A DNA stretch of 31,580 bases from Fontibacter flavus. GTDB lineage: Bacteria > Bacteroidota > Bacteroidia > Cytophagales > Cyclobacteriaceae. The notes below the pieces were generated by a model, which searched no databases, was not told the DNA's origin, and saw only the letters and a list, made by a program, of their open reading frames with translations. The DNA lies in assembly GCF_042432905.1 (NCBI RefSeq), contig NZ_JBHLWI010000015.1, forward strand, positions 1 to 31,580, read 5' to 3'. This document shows, one piece after another, positions 5,596 through 13,867 of the stretch (the stretch's first letter is position 1; each line of letters starts with the position of its first letter). Made by a program: the position numbers and the translations under genes.

Positions 5596-6885
5596 TCACG
5601 GGGGATAACCTGGCCACGGCTTCGGCGGAACAGGAGGCACCAAATTGAAGCTGGCTTCATCCCCGACTTTGGGCCAGACCTGATTGCCGTCCTTGTCCAA
5701 TGGCGTTACGCCCTTAGTGCCTATGCCCAGACATCGGGACAATCCAAATTCATGGTTGTACCTGTATAATTCTGCCATGGTCTTGGCCTTATCCAACATG
5801 CTGCCCGTCCCAAATGGCTGCCAATGGTCCGTTACACAGTCTGTACCCGCCATGACAGGAATGCCATGCTCTATGAGCTTGGGAATAGGCATCACATTAT
5901 ACCCTATCGGTACTGTGGTGGTAATGCCGATCTGCGCATCTGCAAGGGCTTCGCAGGTAGCTTCAAGGGTCTTGCTGTCCAAGGCTCCCAAAATAAAACA
6001 ATGGCTGAGGTAAGTTTTACCTTTCAATACCGGGTTTTCCCTGACTTTGGCAATCAGGTACTCCACTGTTTTCAGTCCTGACTCACCCGTTTCATGTAGG
6101 TGTATATCCAGGCCTTTACCATAGTCCAATGCCAGTTGCACGGTAAAGTCCATGGTCTTTTCAATATGTCCGTCGATAGAATAGGGATCCACGCCTCCGA
6201 TAAAATCAATACCCATGTCTGCTGCCTCTCGCATCAGGTCCTGCGATCCGGAGTAAAAGACACCGTGTTGGGGAAAGGCCACCAGTTCTGCCCCAAAACC
6301 AGCTTCTTTGGCCTCTAGGGCTTTTTGTAGGTTTTTCAAAGAATCCAATTTGGAGGTGGGCTCTATGTTGACATGGCTTCTGGCAAAATCGGTTCCTTTG
6401 GAATGCAGCAGTTCAATCAGTTTCTTGGCCCGCTCTGTAGAATGGGGCAAAAGGGTGGGGATGACCTCTTTCTCATGTTCGATCAGCTCTTTGACGGTGC
6501 GGAATTTACTTTCCCTTGCCTTCCAAGGTCCGCTATAATAAGTTTTATCCAAGTGTATATGCATGTCCTTCATGGCAGGCAGCATCAGGTAACCTTGGGC
6601 ATCAATCGCATCCGCAACAGGGTTGTTCGGAAGAATTTCGATGATTTTCCCATTCTCCACCTTTATGGTGAAAAGCTTGGTTTCCGTAGCAATGACTTCG
6701 ATCTCATCCCGGATAAAGCCTGTTTCCATCCTTACATTTTTAAGCATGAATTTGGAGTGGGGCTGGTTTGGATACATTTCACTGCTGCTGTCGGCAAATC
6801 CAAAGCTTGGTGATAGCAAACCTGCTCCTGTAAGGGCGATGGTCTGGGAAAGGAAATTTCTTCTGTTGAGCTGCTTGTTTGACAT
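5596..6885 (-). CDS. Tat-signal amidohydrolase, cytosine deaminase-like
   Basis: The protein starts MSNKQLNRRNFLSQTIAL, a twin-arginine (Tat) export signal with a hydrophobic stretch ending near SFGFADSS, so it should be folded with its metal inside the cell and then exported. I use ATG at 6885; a longer frame to 6984 would put 33 residues before the Tat motif and run into the neighbouring gene. The mature part is an amidohydrolase barrel: metal ligands HIHLD, DIHLHETG, LSHCF and GTDCVTDHW, and AFPQHGV as in cytosine deaminase (CodA) and its relatives. Such enzymes deaminate cytosine or other cyclic amidines and ureides. The substrate cannot be fixed from sequence. The end is unusual: a proline-rich tail NLVPPVPPKPWPGYPP. 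About 429 residues, close to CodA. The AraC gene ends 79 bases upstream on the same strand, so the two may be co-transcribed. Confidence 0.82.
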   Translation of the reverse strand: MSNKQLNRRNFLSQTIALTGAGLLSPSFGFADSSSEMYPNQPHSKFMLKNVRMETGFIRDEIEVIATETKLFTIKVENGKIIEILPNNPVADAIDAQGYLMLPAMKDMHIHLDKTYYSGPWKARESKFRTVKELIEHEKEVIPTLLPHSTERAKKLIELLHSKGTDFARSHVNIEPTSKLDSLKNLQKALEAKEAGFGAELVAFPQHGVFYSGSQDLMREAADMGIDFIGGVDPYSIDGHIEKTMDFTVQLALDYGKGLDIHLHETGESGLKTVEYLIAKVRENPVLKGKTYLSHCFILGALDSKTLEATCEALADAQIGITTTVPIGYNVMPIPKLIEHGIPVMAGTDCVTDHWQPFGTGSMLDKAKTMAELYRYNHEFGLSRCLGIGTKGVTPLDKDGNQVWPKVGDEASFNLVPPVPPKPWPGYPP

Positions 6886-6964
6886 AGTGGAAAGTTTAAG
6901 ATCAAAATTAGGCATTGGGCAAGGAATGGAATGATAAATTTCAGGTGTAATTAGGTGAATTTTA

Positions 6965-7822
6965 TCACTTTTTTCTAAAATCACTAGGGGATAGTCCTGT
7001 TTCTTCCCTGAAAAATTTGGAAAAATTGGCCGGATCCCTAAAACCTAATTCAAATGCCAATTCTTTGACAGATATGCTGCTGATGGAAAGTAAGCGTTTG
7101 GATTCCAAAGCGATTCTGGATTTGATAAGGCTATAAGCCGTCTGTCCCAAAGATTTTTTGCATATGATGTTCAGGTAATTTGGGGTGACGTGGAGCTGAT
7201 CCGCATAAAAGGACATGGATTTTTCAGACTTGTAGAATTTATCAATCAAGGAAATATACTGCATGACCAAATCGGGTATCAGTGGCCTTTTGGAGTGATC
7301 GGAATTTTTTTCTCTTTCTCTGATTATGAGTTTAATGGCAATTTTACAGCGCCATTGGATCAAGTCTTTATCCGGCTCGGGCTTTTGGGATTCCTGGTAA
7401 ATCTGATCAAATTCATGAAATAACAACCTGAATTCTTCTTCCTGAAGGTCAATAACGGAATACTGGGTATGGAGGAAGGTGGCATAAAATAGATATCCTC
7501 CAATAGTCTCGAATTCATTTTTCCCGATCATCAACTGAAATCCCTTTGTGTTTTTGTCCAAAGCCCAGTCATGGACCTGACCAGGGAGAAGAATATGGAG
7601 TTGACGGTCATTGACAGGATATGAATTAAAATCTATTCTATGATGACCCTTTCCCTTTTCGATTAAGAAAAAAAGAAAGAAGTCGTGTTTATGGGGAGTT
7701 TCGATGATGTTTTTGCCTTGGATGCTATGATCTAAAATGCAGAGCCCTCCCAGGTTGTTGGCCTGGAATTCCTGTAGGTCTAAAATTGGAAAAAGCGTGT
7801 TATTGTCCTTAGGCTTGCCCAT
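6965..7822 (-). CDS. AraC-family transcriptional regulator
   Basis: The 285-residue protein has an N-terminal cupin-like sensor half (HKHDFFLFFLIEKGKGHHRI near residue 42, then LPGQVHDW) and a C-terminal double helix-turn-helix domain from about residue 190. The latter includes SMSFYADQLHVTPNYLNIIC for the first motif and ISVKELAFELGFRDPANFSK followed by FFREETGLSPSDFRK, the AraC family signature, for the second. Such proteins usually activate adjacent genes on binding a small ligand in the cupin. The amidohydrolase gene follows 79 bases downstream on the same strand and is the obvious candidate target or operon partner. The effector is unknown. Confidence 0.9.
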   Translation of the reverse strand: MGKPKDNNTLFPILDLQEFQANNLGGLCILDHSIQGKNIIETPHKHDFFLFFLIEKGKGHHRIDFNSYPVNDRQLHILLPGQVHDWALDKNTKGFQLMIGKNEFETIGGYLFYATFLHTQYSVIDLQEEEFRLLFHEFDQIYQESQKPEPDKDLIQWRCKIAIKLIIREREKNSDHSKRPLIPDLVMQYISLIDKFYKSEKSMSFYADQLHVTPNYLNIICKKSLGQTAYSLIKSRIALESKRLLSISSISVKELAFELGFRDPANFSKFFREETGLSPSDFRKK

Positions 7823-8175
7823 GTATAAATCTATGGATTTTTAATTGTAAGGAAAAAATCAATGCCTTCCACCAACCTATTCATACAGCTCTCCCATTAT
7901 TTTCTCATTAAAACCCGAAAACTCTGGCTTCGGTTTTTTTCCCTTTATTCTATGATACAATTTAAGGACCCTTTGTTCTGCTGTAAAAATGCTTTGCTTC
8001 TCAATAGTGGAAGAAAATGTCCTTTCACTTTTTAAAAGTAAAAGAACAAATAAGAATTTTGGAAAAGTGTCTTACTTTCAAAAAATCAGTATATTGAATA
8101 TCTCAAATCTATATTTAACAAATTATTGTCCGATTTGGGACAGAAATTAAATCTGTAACCCTTTCCTCCCCAGCT
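7823..8175. other. Intergenic region with a possible degraded coding relic
   Basis: This 353-base divergent region must hold the promoters of the AraC and DUF2807 genes. It also contains a minus-strand open stretch without a start codon, from about 8070 to a TAG near 7880, translating to a plausible C-terminal piece (RVLKLYHRIKGKKPKPEFSG, then FNEKIMGELYE). In addition, bases 7866-7901 resemble the vsr 3' end (about 28 of 36 positions against 4511-4546). A weak hairpin with a T-run (TTCGGTTTTTTT) lies at 7910-7940. No clear gene is present; the relics are tentative. Confidence 0.35.
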
Positions 8176-8892
8176 ATGAAAAAGACAAGCCTCTTGATAA
8201 TCGCCGTTATCGGGTCTATTTTTTTCTCCTGCCAACCCCAACAATCCGAAGAAAAAGGAGATGCCATGACAGAAAACCGCAGTTTGGACAGCTTCTCCCG
8301 AATGAAGCTTTCCGGAATTGTCAACCTCTACCTTAGCCAAGGTGATGAGGAATCCATCAGAATAGAAGGGGATGCCGAATGGGTTGATAAACTACAGGTT
8401 CAGCAAAGTGGAGACCTGCTTACCATCAGCCTGCCTGATGGTAAAAATACTTTTGGTAAAAATGACAAACTGGAAGTGCACCTACAGTTCAAGGACTTGA
8501 GCGAACTGGAGTTTGAAGGAGCCGGTCAGATCAAAAGCGCTTCTGTACTGGAACTGGATGAATTCCTGATCAGTGGTAAGGGGGTTGGCAATATTGTGCT
8601 GGAACTGGAAGCGGAAAAGATAGAGGCCAAACTGAATTTTGTAGGCAATATGGAGCTGAAAGGTGCCTCGCAGGAACTGTACCTCGAAAATGAAGGGGTG
8701 GGGAATATTGATGGTTCCCAATTGATCTGCCAAAAGGTAGAAATGTACAGTTCGGGGATTGGCATGATATCAGTCCATGCAGAAGAGGAATTGATTTTGA
8801 ATGTGAGCGGGATAGGGGCGGTCAATTATAAGGGTAATCCCAAGCAGGTGACCGAAAATGTGAGCGGATTGGGGAAGGTGAGTAGGAATTGA
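8176..8892 (+). CDS. Head-GIN domain (DUF2807) lipoprotein
   Basis: The N-terminus MKKTSLLIIAVIGSIFFSC is a lipoprotein signal peptide with lipobox FFSC (Cys19), followed by Gln-Pro, so the protein should be lipid-anchored and probably reach the outer membrane. The remaining 215 residues fit DUF2807, a beta-solenoid-like domain with repeated short strands and Gly-Xaa-Gly turns: FSRMKLSGIVNLYLSQGDEE at the start of the domain, then DLSELEFEGAGQIKS, ISGKGVGNIVLELE and SSGIGMISVHAEEELILNVS. The family is very common in Bacteroidota; its function is not established (often called putative auto-transporter adhesin). It is a stand-alone gene. Normal length for the family. Confidence 0.9.
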   Translation: MKKTSLLIIAVIGSIFFSCQPQQSEEKGDAMTENRSLDSFSRMKLSGIVNLYLSQGDEESIRIEGDAEWVDKLQVQQSGDLLTISLPDGKNTFGKNDKLEVHLQFKDLSELEFEGAGQIKSASVLELDEFLISGKGVGNIVLELEAEKIEAKLNFVGNMELKGASQELYLENEGVGNIDGSQLICQKVEMYSSGIGMISVHAEEELILNVSGIGAVNYKGNPKQVTENVSGLGKVSRN

Positions 8893-8965
8893 GATGACCA
8901 AAATCCAAAATCCAAAGACCAAATTCCAAAATTCAAGTTAAGACACAAGACACAAGATTTGAGAA
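8893..8965. repeat. A/C-rich low-complexity repeat downstream of the DUF2807 gene
   Basis: The region reads as imperfect short repeats: ccaaaatccaaaatccaaag, then accaaattccaaaattcaag, then gacacaagacacaag. The same vocabulary (ccaaa-ctcc, gacacaa, caaaattc) recurs at 17831-18030, again directly after a gene end. It appears to be a dispersed intergenic repeat type of this genome. No gene or terminator is recognisable in it. Confidence 0.6.
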
Positions 8966-8979
8966 AGGGGTAAGAATGA

Positions 8980-9681
8980 TTACTTGAAAAAAGACAGGAG
9001 CTTATTCTTGATTTTTTTGAAGCTCAGTTTGTTTTCAAGTTGCAGGCGAGCGGCATGAAATAAGTCAGGATGCACCAATGCTGTTGCCGAAGGGGTGTGT
9101 TGCTGGGCAAGTGGATGCTCTGATTTCACCACGACAAACATGTTCTGCTTATACCAAAATTCCACCGCATCATTTTCCCAAATCAGAGGCCTCATGATAT
9201 CCAAAAATACATAACCCTGTTGTGCAAAAAGATTTTGCCAATAGCTTGGCCACTGCTCATTGAGGTGGTTTTGTCCGCCCTGTTTCGGAATGGCAGCTGA
9301 AAACAACACCACATCTGCATGCTTGCAAAGGCTTTCCACAAAGGTTTTGGCGGAAGATTCTTTGAGGTGTTCGGCAACTTCCAGGTTGATGAGCAGGTCA
9401 AACTTTCTTCCAAGGTCAAAGGGTTTCTCCAGGTCAAAGGATTTGAATTGATCTGTAGAAATATACTTTGAAAGTAAATTTTTATCTACATAATCCCCGT
9501 CAATGCCAAAAATATCATCTATGCCATTTTCCTTAAAAGCATGCAGCCAGGTACCTATCCCACAGCCCACATCCAAGACGGATTTTGGGTTGACCAAGTC
9601 CATCACATAGGGAACAATGATTTGTGGCGATGTTAAATTATGCATTACTTCAGTATGTACATATTTGACGTTGCTCATCAT
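8980..9681 (-). CDS. Class I SAM-dependent methyltransferase
   Basis: The 233-residue protein has the SAM-binding motif I VLDVGCGIGTWLHAF near residue 36, an acidic post-motif (DIFGIDGDYVD) and a motif-IV-like FDLLINLEVAEHL followed by DVVLFSAAIP. This is the Methyltransf_23/FkbM-neighbour type found in polysaccharide loci, where such enzymes methylate sugars or chain ends. The C-terminal part (EFWYKQNMFVVVKSEHPLA) has no further recognisable motif. Two consecutive ATG codons lie at the start; the first (9681) is given. It lies 76 bases after another methyltransferase gene on the same strand and probably shares its transcript. The acceptor is unknown. Confidence 0.85.
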   Translation of the reverse strand: MMSNVKYVHTEVMHNLTSPQIIVPYVMDLVNPKSVLDVGCGIGTWLHAFKENGIDDIFGIDGDYVDKNLLSKYISTDQFKSFDLEKPFDLGRKFDLLINLEVAEHLKESSAKTFVESLCKHADVVLFSAAIPKQGGQNHLNEQWPSYWQNLFAQQGYVFLDIMRPLIWENDAVEFWYKQNMFVVVKSEHPLAQQHTPSATALVHPDLFHAARLQLENKLSFKKIKNKLLSFFK

Positions 9682-9757
9682 TGTGTTGGAATAGAGGTGT
9701 TATGTTTTGATTTATCTTGTTGGTGTCGGTTTCTTCAAATTTTTGGCAGGCAAAGCT

Positions 9758-10429
9758 TCAATCCAAGTTATGTGCGGTAAATGACTTGGTCATGCCCAGC
9801 ATTTTTTCCTTGTAGATTTTGGCGCCTGGGAAGAGTTTCTGCATTTCCGATTTATTGATCAGCCGTATTTCCTCGAGGTACTGTTTGGCATCCCGGGGAT
9901 CCCACTTTCGGAGACGGCTTATGCGTGTTTTGGTCAGTATGGTATAGGTCAGTGCTTTGGGTATGTATTGGATGAAAGGAATCGCATAATGGGCTTCTAC
10001 AAAAAAGTGTTTGTTAGGTGTCTGAACAAAGAATTTTTTGCAGATGCGCATGCATTCTTGGGCCATCTTTTGCTGATTTTCCCAGGTATATAGGTGCTCA
10101 ATTACAGAATTGGAAAAAACCAGGTCAAAGTGATCATCCTGAAATTGGGACAAGTCAGTAGCATCACCGACTAAGCTCTTGATGCCATTTGGCAGATTGT
10201 TTTCAGCATGTAAATTGAGAAGGGTAATCTGCAACCTTCCGGAGCGGACAATATCCCTATCCTGCCAAAAATAGGCGGTGCCTCCTACATCCAAGACTTT
10301 GATCGTCTTGTCTTTAGGAAAATTCTGATTGATCAGCTGCTCAAAAATCTGGAATCTTTTGTTCCTAAAGGCATAGCCCAATGAATCAGGTTTATCTGAG
10401 GAAGCCAGGATGGCTTTAAAATATTTCAT
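9758..10429 (-). CDS. Class I SAM-dependent methyltransferase
   Basis: The protein begins MKYFKAILASSDKPDSLGYA if the ATG at 10429 is used; a TTG 48 bases upstream would add 16 residues but is less likely. Motif I is KVLDVGGTAYFW (about residue 44), motif II follows as LQITLLNLHAENNLP, and the family motif DLVFSNSVIEHL is clear, followed by QKMAQECMRICKKFFVQTPN. This is a Methyltransf_11-like fold with a His-Phe rich C-terminal half. It is the first gene of a minus-strand pair and is divergent from the sugar phosphotransferase gene, so it likely modifies the polysaccharide or its lipid carrier. The Gly-Gly-Thr in motif I is a mild variant of the usual Gly-Xaa-Gly. Substrate unknown. Confidence 0.82.
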   Translation of the reverse strand: MKYFKAILASSDKPDSLGYAFRNKRFQIFEQLINQNFPKDKTIKVLDVGGTAYFWQDRDIVRSGRLQITLLNLHAENNLPNGIKSLVGDATDLSQFQDDHFDLVFSNSVIEHLYTWENQQKMAQECMRICKKFFVQTPNKHFFVEAHYAIPFIQYIPKALTYTILTKTRISRLRKWDPRDAKQYLEEIRLINKSEMQKLFPGAKIYKEKMLGMTKSFTAHNLD

Positions 10430-10629
10430 GATAGGATTGTGCGATCCGAAAATCCGTAATCTCAAGATTGATAACAAATTAATTCACGCAAAATTAATAT
10501 TACTAAATGATTTGTTGTTACTTTTGGCAATAATTTCGTGTCAAAGGTATTAAATATTGGCACAATAAATGAGCCAAAAACATTTATTGAATGCTTACGT
10601 ATTGTCCCTGGTAATTTGTTTGAACTTTT

Positions 10630-12000
10630 ATGAAAAAACGCTTCGATAGATTCTTCCCATGGCTCTTTGTATTGGGAGATGTAGCGATGGTGGTCATTGC
10701 AGTTTTGTTGACTTCATTTTTGATGGGTCAGCCTTGGCAGTACAATGGTCCGGATTTAGGGATTTTTCTAATTTTCATCATGGTATGGATGGTCATCACC
10801 GTGCTGAGAAAGGATTATCGATGGGACAGAACCTCAGATCCTGATAAGATTTTCAATAAATTATTGGTTTCCTTGGTGTGGTTTCTTGCCATCGTGGCCA
10901 TCGTTTGGATGCCTGTCTATATGGATGCCAACAGACTGGCCTATTTTGCTGTTTTGTCGTTGTTACTATTTCTGATTTCGAGTGTTTACAGGGTAGGTAC
11001 TCATTTGATATTGAGAAAATACAGGTCAAGGGGATACAATTTCCGAAATGCCATTATCGTAGGAAAAGGAGAAGTGGGTAAGCGATTAGCCAGTGTATTC
11101 AAAAAGAGAAAAGATTTCGGTATCCGCTTTTTGGGTTATTTTGACTTGGATCAGGGACTCGTAAAGGATAAAGAAGGGATGAAGAGTTTTTTTGAGAATG
11201 CGGTTCAAAAACAAGTGGATATTATCTACATCAATGAGCTATTTGATGAACAGCTGGTAAAAAGACTGATTGATTTTGCAGATGAGCATTACATTAAAGT
11301 GAAGGTGATTCCTGGTAATTCTCTTCAATTGGAAAAAAACCTCTCTTTTTCAAAATATGGAGACCTTTTTGTCATCAATGTGAATGAAATTCCATTGGAT
11401 AACCTGTTTAACAGGTGGATGAAAAGGGTTTTCGATGTGTTTTTCTCTTTGATGGTGACCATTTTTATCTTGAGTTGGCTGATTCCACTGGTAGGTTTAT
11501 TGATCAAATTAGAGTCCAAAGGGCCTGTCTTTTTTATCCAACAGCGGAATGGGGTAAACAATAAAATCTTTAATTGCCTCAAATTCCGCTCTATGACTCC
11601 CAATGATTATGCAGATTCCAAACAGGCGGTGAAAAATGACCCTCGGGTAACCCGTATCGGGAGGTTTTTGAGGAGTACCTCCTTGGATGAAATGCCACAG
11701 TTCTTGAATGTATTGCTAGGCGATATGTCTATTGTCGGCCCAAGGCCACATACGCTGCCTATGAATAAGATTTTTAAGAATCAGATAGAAAAATACAATT
11801 CCAGGCACATGATCAAGCCGGGGATTACAGGCCTGGCACAGGTGAGAGGATTCAGGGGTGAAATTGAGAATCCTTATCAGATCCGTTCGCGGTTCAGACT
11901 GGATTATTTTTACATCCAAAATTGGTCTATGCTGTTGGATATCAAAATCTGTGTGAAAACATTCCACGAACTGATGTTGAATAGAGAAAATGCCTACTGA
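10630..12000 (+). CDS. Undecaprenyl-phosphate sugar phosphotransferase (WcaJ/ExoY-like initiating transferase)
   Basis: This enzyme starts the polysaccharide repeat unit by moving a sugar-1-phosphate from a nucleotide sugar to undecaprenyl phosphate at the cytoplasmic face of the membrane. The 456 residues show an N-terminal block of about four membrane helices (to about 125), a soluble nucleotide-binding-like middle (AIIVGKGEVGKRLASVFKKR near 140), a membrane hairpin (VFFSLMVTIFILSWLIPLVG near 265) and the catalytic bacterial sugar transferase domain. The latter has GPVFFIQQRNG, CLKFRSM, SLDEMPQFLNVLLGDMS, IVGPRPH and KPGITGLAQVRG. All signature motifs are intact. The length matches WcaJ-type enzymes. 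A hexose such as glucose or galactose is the usual substrate, but the sugar cannot be read from sequence. The next gene overlaps its end by 11 bases. Confidence 0.93.
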   Translation: MKKRFDRFFPWLFVLGDVAMVVIAVLLTSFLMGQPWQYNGPDLGIFLIFIMVWMVITVLRKDYRWDRTSDPDKIFNKLLVSLVWFLAIVAIVWMPVYMDANRLAYFAVLSLLLFLISSVYRVGTHLILRKYRSRGYNFRNAIIVGKGEVGKRLASVFKKRKDFGIRFLGYFDLDQGLVKDKEGMKSFFENAVQKQVDIIYINELFDEQLVKRLIDFADEHYIKVKVIPGNSLQLEKNLSFSKYGDLFVINVNEIPLDNLFNRWMKRVFDVFFSLMVTIFILSWLIPLVGLLIKLESKGPVFFIQQRNGVNNKIFNCLKFRSMTPNDYADSKQAVKNDPRVTRIGRFLRSTSLDEMPQFLNVLLGDMSIVGPRPHTLPMNKIFKNQIEKYNSRHMIKPGITGLAQVRGFRGEIENPYQIRSRFRLDYFYIQNWSMLLDIKICVKTFHELMLNRENAY

Positions 12001-12925
12001 TAAGCGGCTAAGCTGTTCATATTGTGGTCATGAGGGGGATTTTACCATCCACCATGTCAAAGAGATGATGTTCGGTTCTGGGGAGCATTTTGACTATGCA
12101 TCCTGTAGCGTATGTGGCAGTTTACAATTGGTAGATGTGCCCGCGAATCTTGGTGATTACTATCCCAAAGATTATTACTCTTTCCAAGAGCTGGTCCAAT
12201 CTTCCCCATTTAAGAATTTTCTGAAGCTAATTCGGTACAGCCTTTTTAGAGTGGGAATACCCGTTCAGCCTCCTGTCTTTGGGGATTGGATGGTAGAAAT
12301 GCAAGTGCCAAAGCATGCCCGTATTGCTGATGTGGGCTGCGGCAATGGGCAATTGCTCTATGAAATGTATGCGGCAGGATTTATCCATTTGGAAGGCTAT
12401 GATCCATTTATTGATCGGGAAAAGACCATAAATCCTCGTTTGAGTCTTTTTAAAAAGTCAGTCTTTGAGATGGAAGGGAGTTTTGATCTGATCATGATGC
12501 ACCATGCTCTAGAACATATGGAGTCCCCTGATCGGGTGCTGGAACAATGCTTTGGCAAATTGAACAAAGGAGGCTGGTTATTGGTCAGAATTCCTGTGAG
12601 CGATGCGCAGGTATGGAAAGATGAGGGCATCAATTGGGTTCAGTTAGATGCGCCAAGACATTTGACCATTCCATCAGTGAAGGGCCTAACCGCACTTGCC
12701 GAAGGTTTTGGATTCAAAGCCCATAAAGTGGTATTTGATAGCACCGTTTTCCAGTTTTGGGGTACTGAGTTATACAAAGGAGGTGTTTCCTTAAGGGACG
12801 TACAGCATCCTCTCTATATTTCATTGACCTCTGCCCAAAGGATGAAGGAGTATCAACAAAAAGCCCTTCTGTATAATCAGAAGGGCATTGGAGATCAGGC
12901 TTGTCTGTATTTCTACAAAGGCTGA
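11990..12925 (+). CDS. Zinc-ribbon class I methyltransferase
   Basis: The protein starts with a zinc-ribbon-like module, CSYCGHEGDF ... CSVCGS (four Cys within the first 40 residues), followed by a SAM methyltransferase domain: motif I IADVGCGNGQLLYEMY near residue 104, then GSFDLIMMHHALEHMESPD near 162 and GGWLLVRIPVSDA. The same two-module design is found in sugar C-methyltransferases and in many polysaccharide loci; a second example is encoded at 16784-17695. The 311-residue gene overlaps the sugar phosphotransferase by 11 bases and must be translated from the same mRNA. It ends one base before the convergent universal stress protein gene. A perfect hairpin sits near its 3' end (12863-12886). 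Acceptor unknown. Confidence 0.85.
   Translation: MPTDKRLSCSYCGHEGDFTIHHVKEMMFGSGEHFDYASCSVCGSLQLVDVPANLGDYYPKDYYSFQELVQSSPFKNFLKLIRYSLFRVGIPVQPPVFGDWMVEMQVPKHARIADVGCGNGQLLYEMYAAGFIHLEGYDPFIDREKTINPRLSLFKKSVFEMEGSFDLIMMHHALEHMESPDRVLEQCFGKLNKGGWLLVRIPVSDAQVWKDEGINWVQLDAPRHLTIPSVKGLTALAEGFGFKAHKVVFDSTVFQFWGTELYKGGVSLRDVQHPLYISLTSAQRMKEYQQKALLYNQKGIGDQACLYFYKG
12863..12886. other. Perfect inverted repeat inside the 3' end of the methyltransferase gene
   Basis: GCCCTTCTG (12863-12871) and CAGAAGGGC (12878-12886) form a perfect 9-base stem with the loop TATAAT, 40 bases before the stop codon. There is no T-run on the plus strand after it, so it is not a standard terminator. It could stabilise or attenuate mRNA where two convergent genes meet. 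Confidence 0.45.
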
Positions 12926-12926
12926 A

Positions 12927-13838
12927 TTATATTTTCATCAGGGCTTCCATAAAGTCCATATTTTCACCTTTTTTCTTAAAGATGATCATCGGTACCTGAT
13001 TGTTGACGTTCACCAGTTTTTCGGCAATACTTCCCAATAAGACTGCAGCAGAGGCTGTTCTTCCCCTACTGCCCATCAGGATCATATCTGCATGCTGTTC
13101 TTTGGCTGTCTTTATGATAAATCTGCCCTCATTGCCGTCTTGCTTCAATAAAAACAGACATTCGAATTCAGGTAAGTTATGCTTTTTGATAAAATCCTGA
13201 TAATCTTTTTGGGCATGGCCTTCCATGATTTTCTCAAATTCCTCGTGGCTCTTTCCTGTCTTATAATATCCAACAGGCACTGCAAAGACATGCATTCCCA
13301 ATATTTTGCAGCCTAACTCATCAGCGAGTTTATTGGCAAACTGTAGCGTGATATATGAGTGCTCAGAGAAATCCAAAGGCACCAATAATTTTTCGGGGAT
13401 TTTAAGCGGACTTTTCTCCGTGAAGAACATGACTGAGCAAGGAGCGCGCTGAGCCGTATGCTTGGCAAGAGAACCACTACCTTCAAGATCTTCTTTTCTG
13501 CCCATGATAAGCAGGTCCACGTCCTTGATTTTTGCCCATCGGAGCACAGTATCCATAGGTTTGCCTTCTTCGACGATCACTTCGATGTCAATTTCAGCAG
13601 GAAACTCATGCTGTTTGACGATGGTATTGATCTCCGCACGAATGGATTCATCTGCTGGAGCCAGCAGGTCAGGATAACTTTTGCTGATCTCTTCAGGAAG
13701 AGCCAGGTTTTTGGCTACATGGATAAAATACAGTTTTTTTATACCAATAAGCTTGGAGAATTTGGCCACTTTTTGGACCAAAATATCATCCATTTTACTG
13801 AGGTCCAGGCCGACCATGGCCTTGTCAAAATTCTTCAT
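12927..13838 (-). CDS. Universal stress protein with two UspA domains
   Basis: The 303-residue protein is a tandem of two UspA domains (about 1-140 and 145-290). Each begins with a strand and loop typical of the family (KAMVGLDLSKMDDILVQKVA; EKLLVPLDFSEHSYITLQFA). The second domain keeps the ATP-binding pattern G-2x-G-9x-G-S in MGSRGRTASAAVLLGSIAEK; the first has MGRKEDLEGSGSLAKHTAQR, a degenerate form lacking the second glycine. Such proteins are cytosolic, often bind ATP and respond to stress or starvation. It lies at a convergent junction (1 base from the methyltransferase gene) and is not part of the polysaccharide pathway by homology. A tiny upstream reading frame at 13868-13924 could be co-transcribed. 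Confidence 0.88.
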   Translation of the reverse strand: MKNFDKAMVGLDLSKMDDILVQKVAKFSKLIGIKKLYFIHVAKNLALPEEISKSYPDLLAPADESIRAEINTIVKQHEFPAEIDIEVIVEEGKPMDTVLRWAKIKDVDLLIMGRKEDLEGSGSLAKHTAQRAPCSVMFFTEKSPLKIPEKLLVPLDFSEHSYITLQFANKLADELGCKILGMHVFAVPVGYYKTGKSHEEFEKIMEGHAQKDYQDFIKKHNLPEFECLFLLKQDGNEGRFIIKTAKEQHADMILMGSRGRTASAAVLLGSIAEKLVNVNNQVPMIIFKKKGENMDFMEALMKI

Positions 13839-13867
13839 AATACGGTTATCACTTATGAATTTTCAAT

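Noticed and set aside
6373..6934. Long plus-strand frames opposite the amidohydrolase gene
   Set aside because: The minus-strand frame has Tat signal and metal-ligand motifs; the plus-strand frames show none and overlap it fully.
6886..6984. N-terminal extension of the amidohydrolase by 33 residues
   Set aside because: It would bury the Tat signal inside the protein and overlap the AraC gene end; the ATG at 6885 puts the signal at the N-terminus.
8066..8340. Minus-strand frames overlapping the start of the DUF2807 lipoprotein
   Set aside because: The plus-strand frame has a clear lipoprotein signal and domain; the opposite frames are shadows.
10430..10477. TTG start extending the methyltransferase by 16 residues
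   Set aside because: An in-frame ATG at 10429 gives a normal N-terminus; the extension shows no conserved features.
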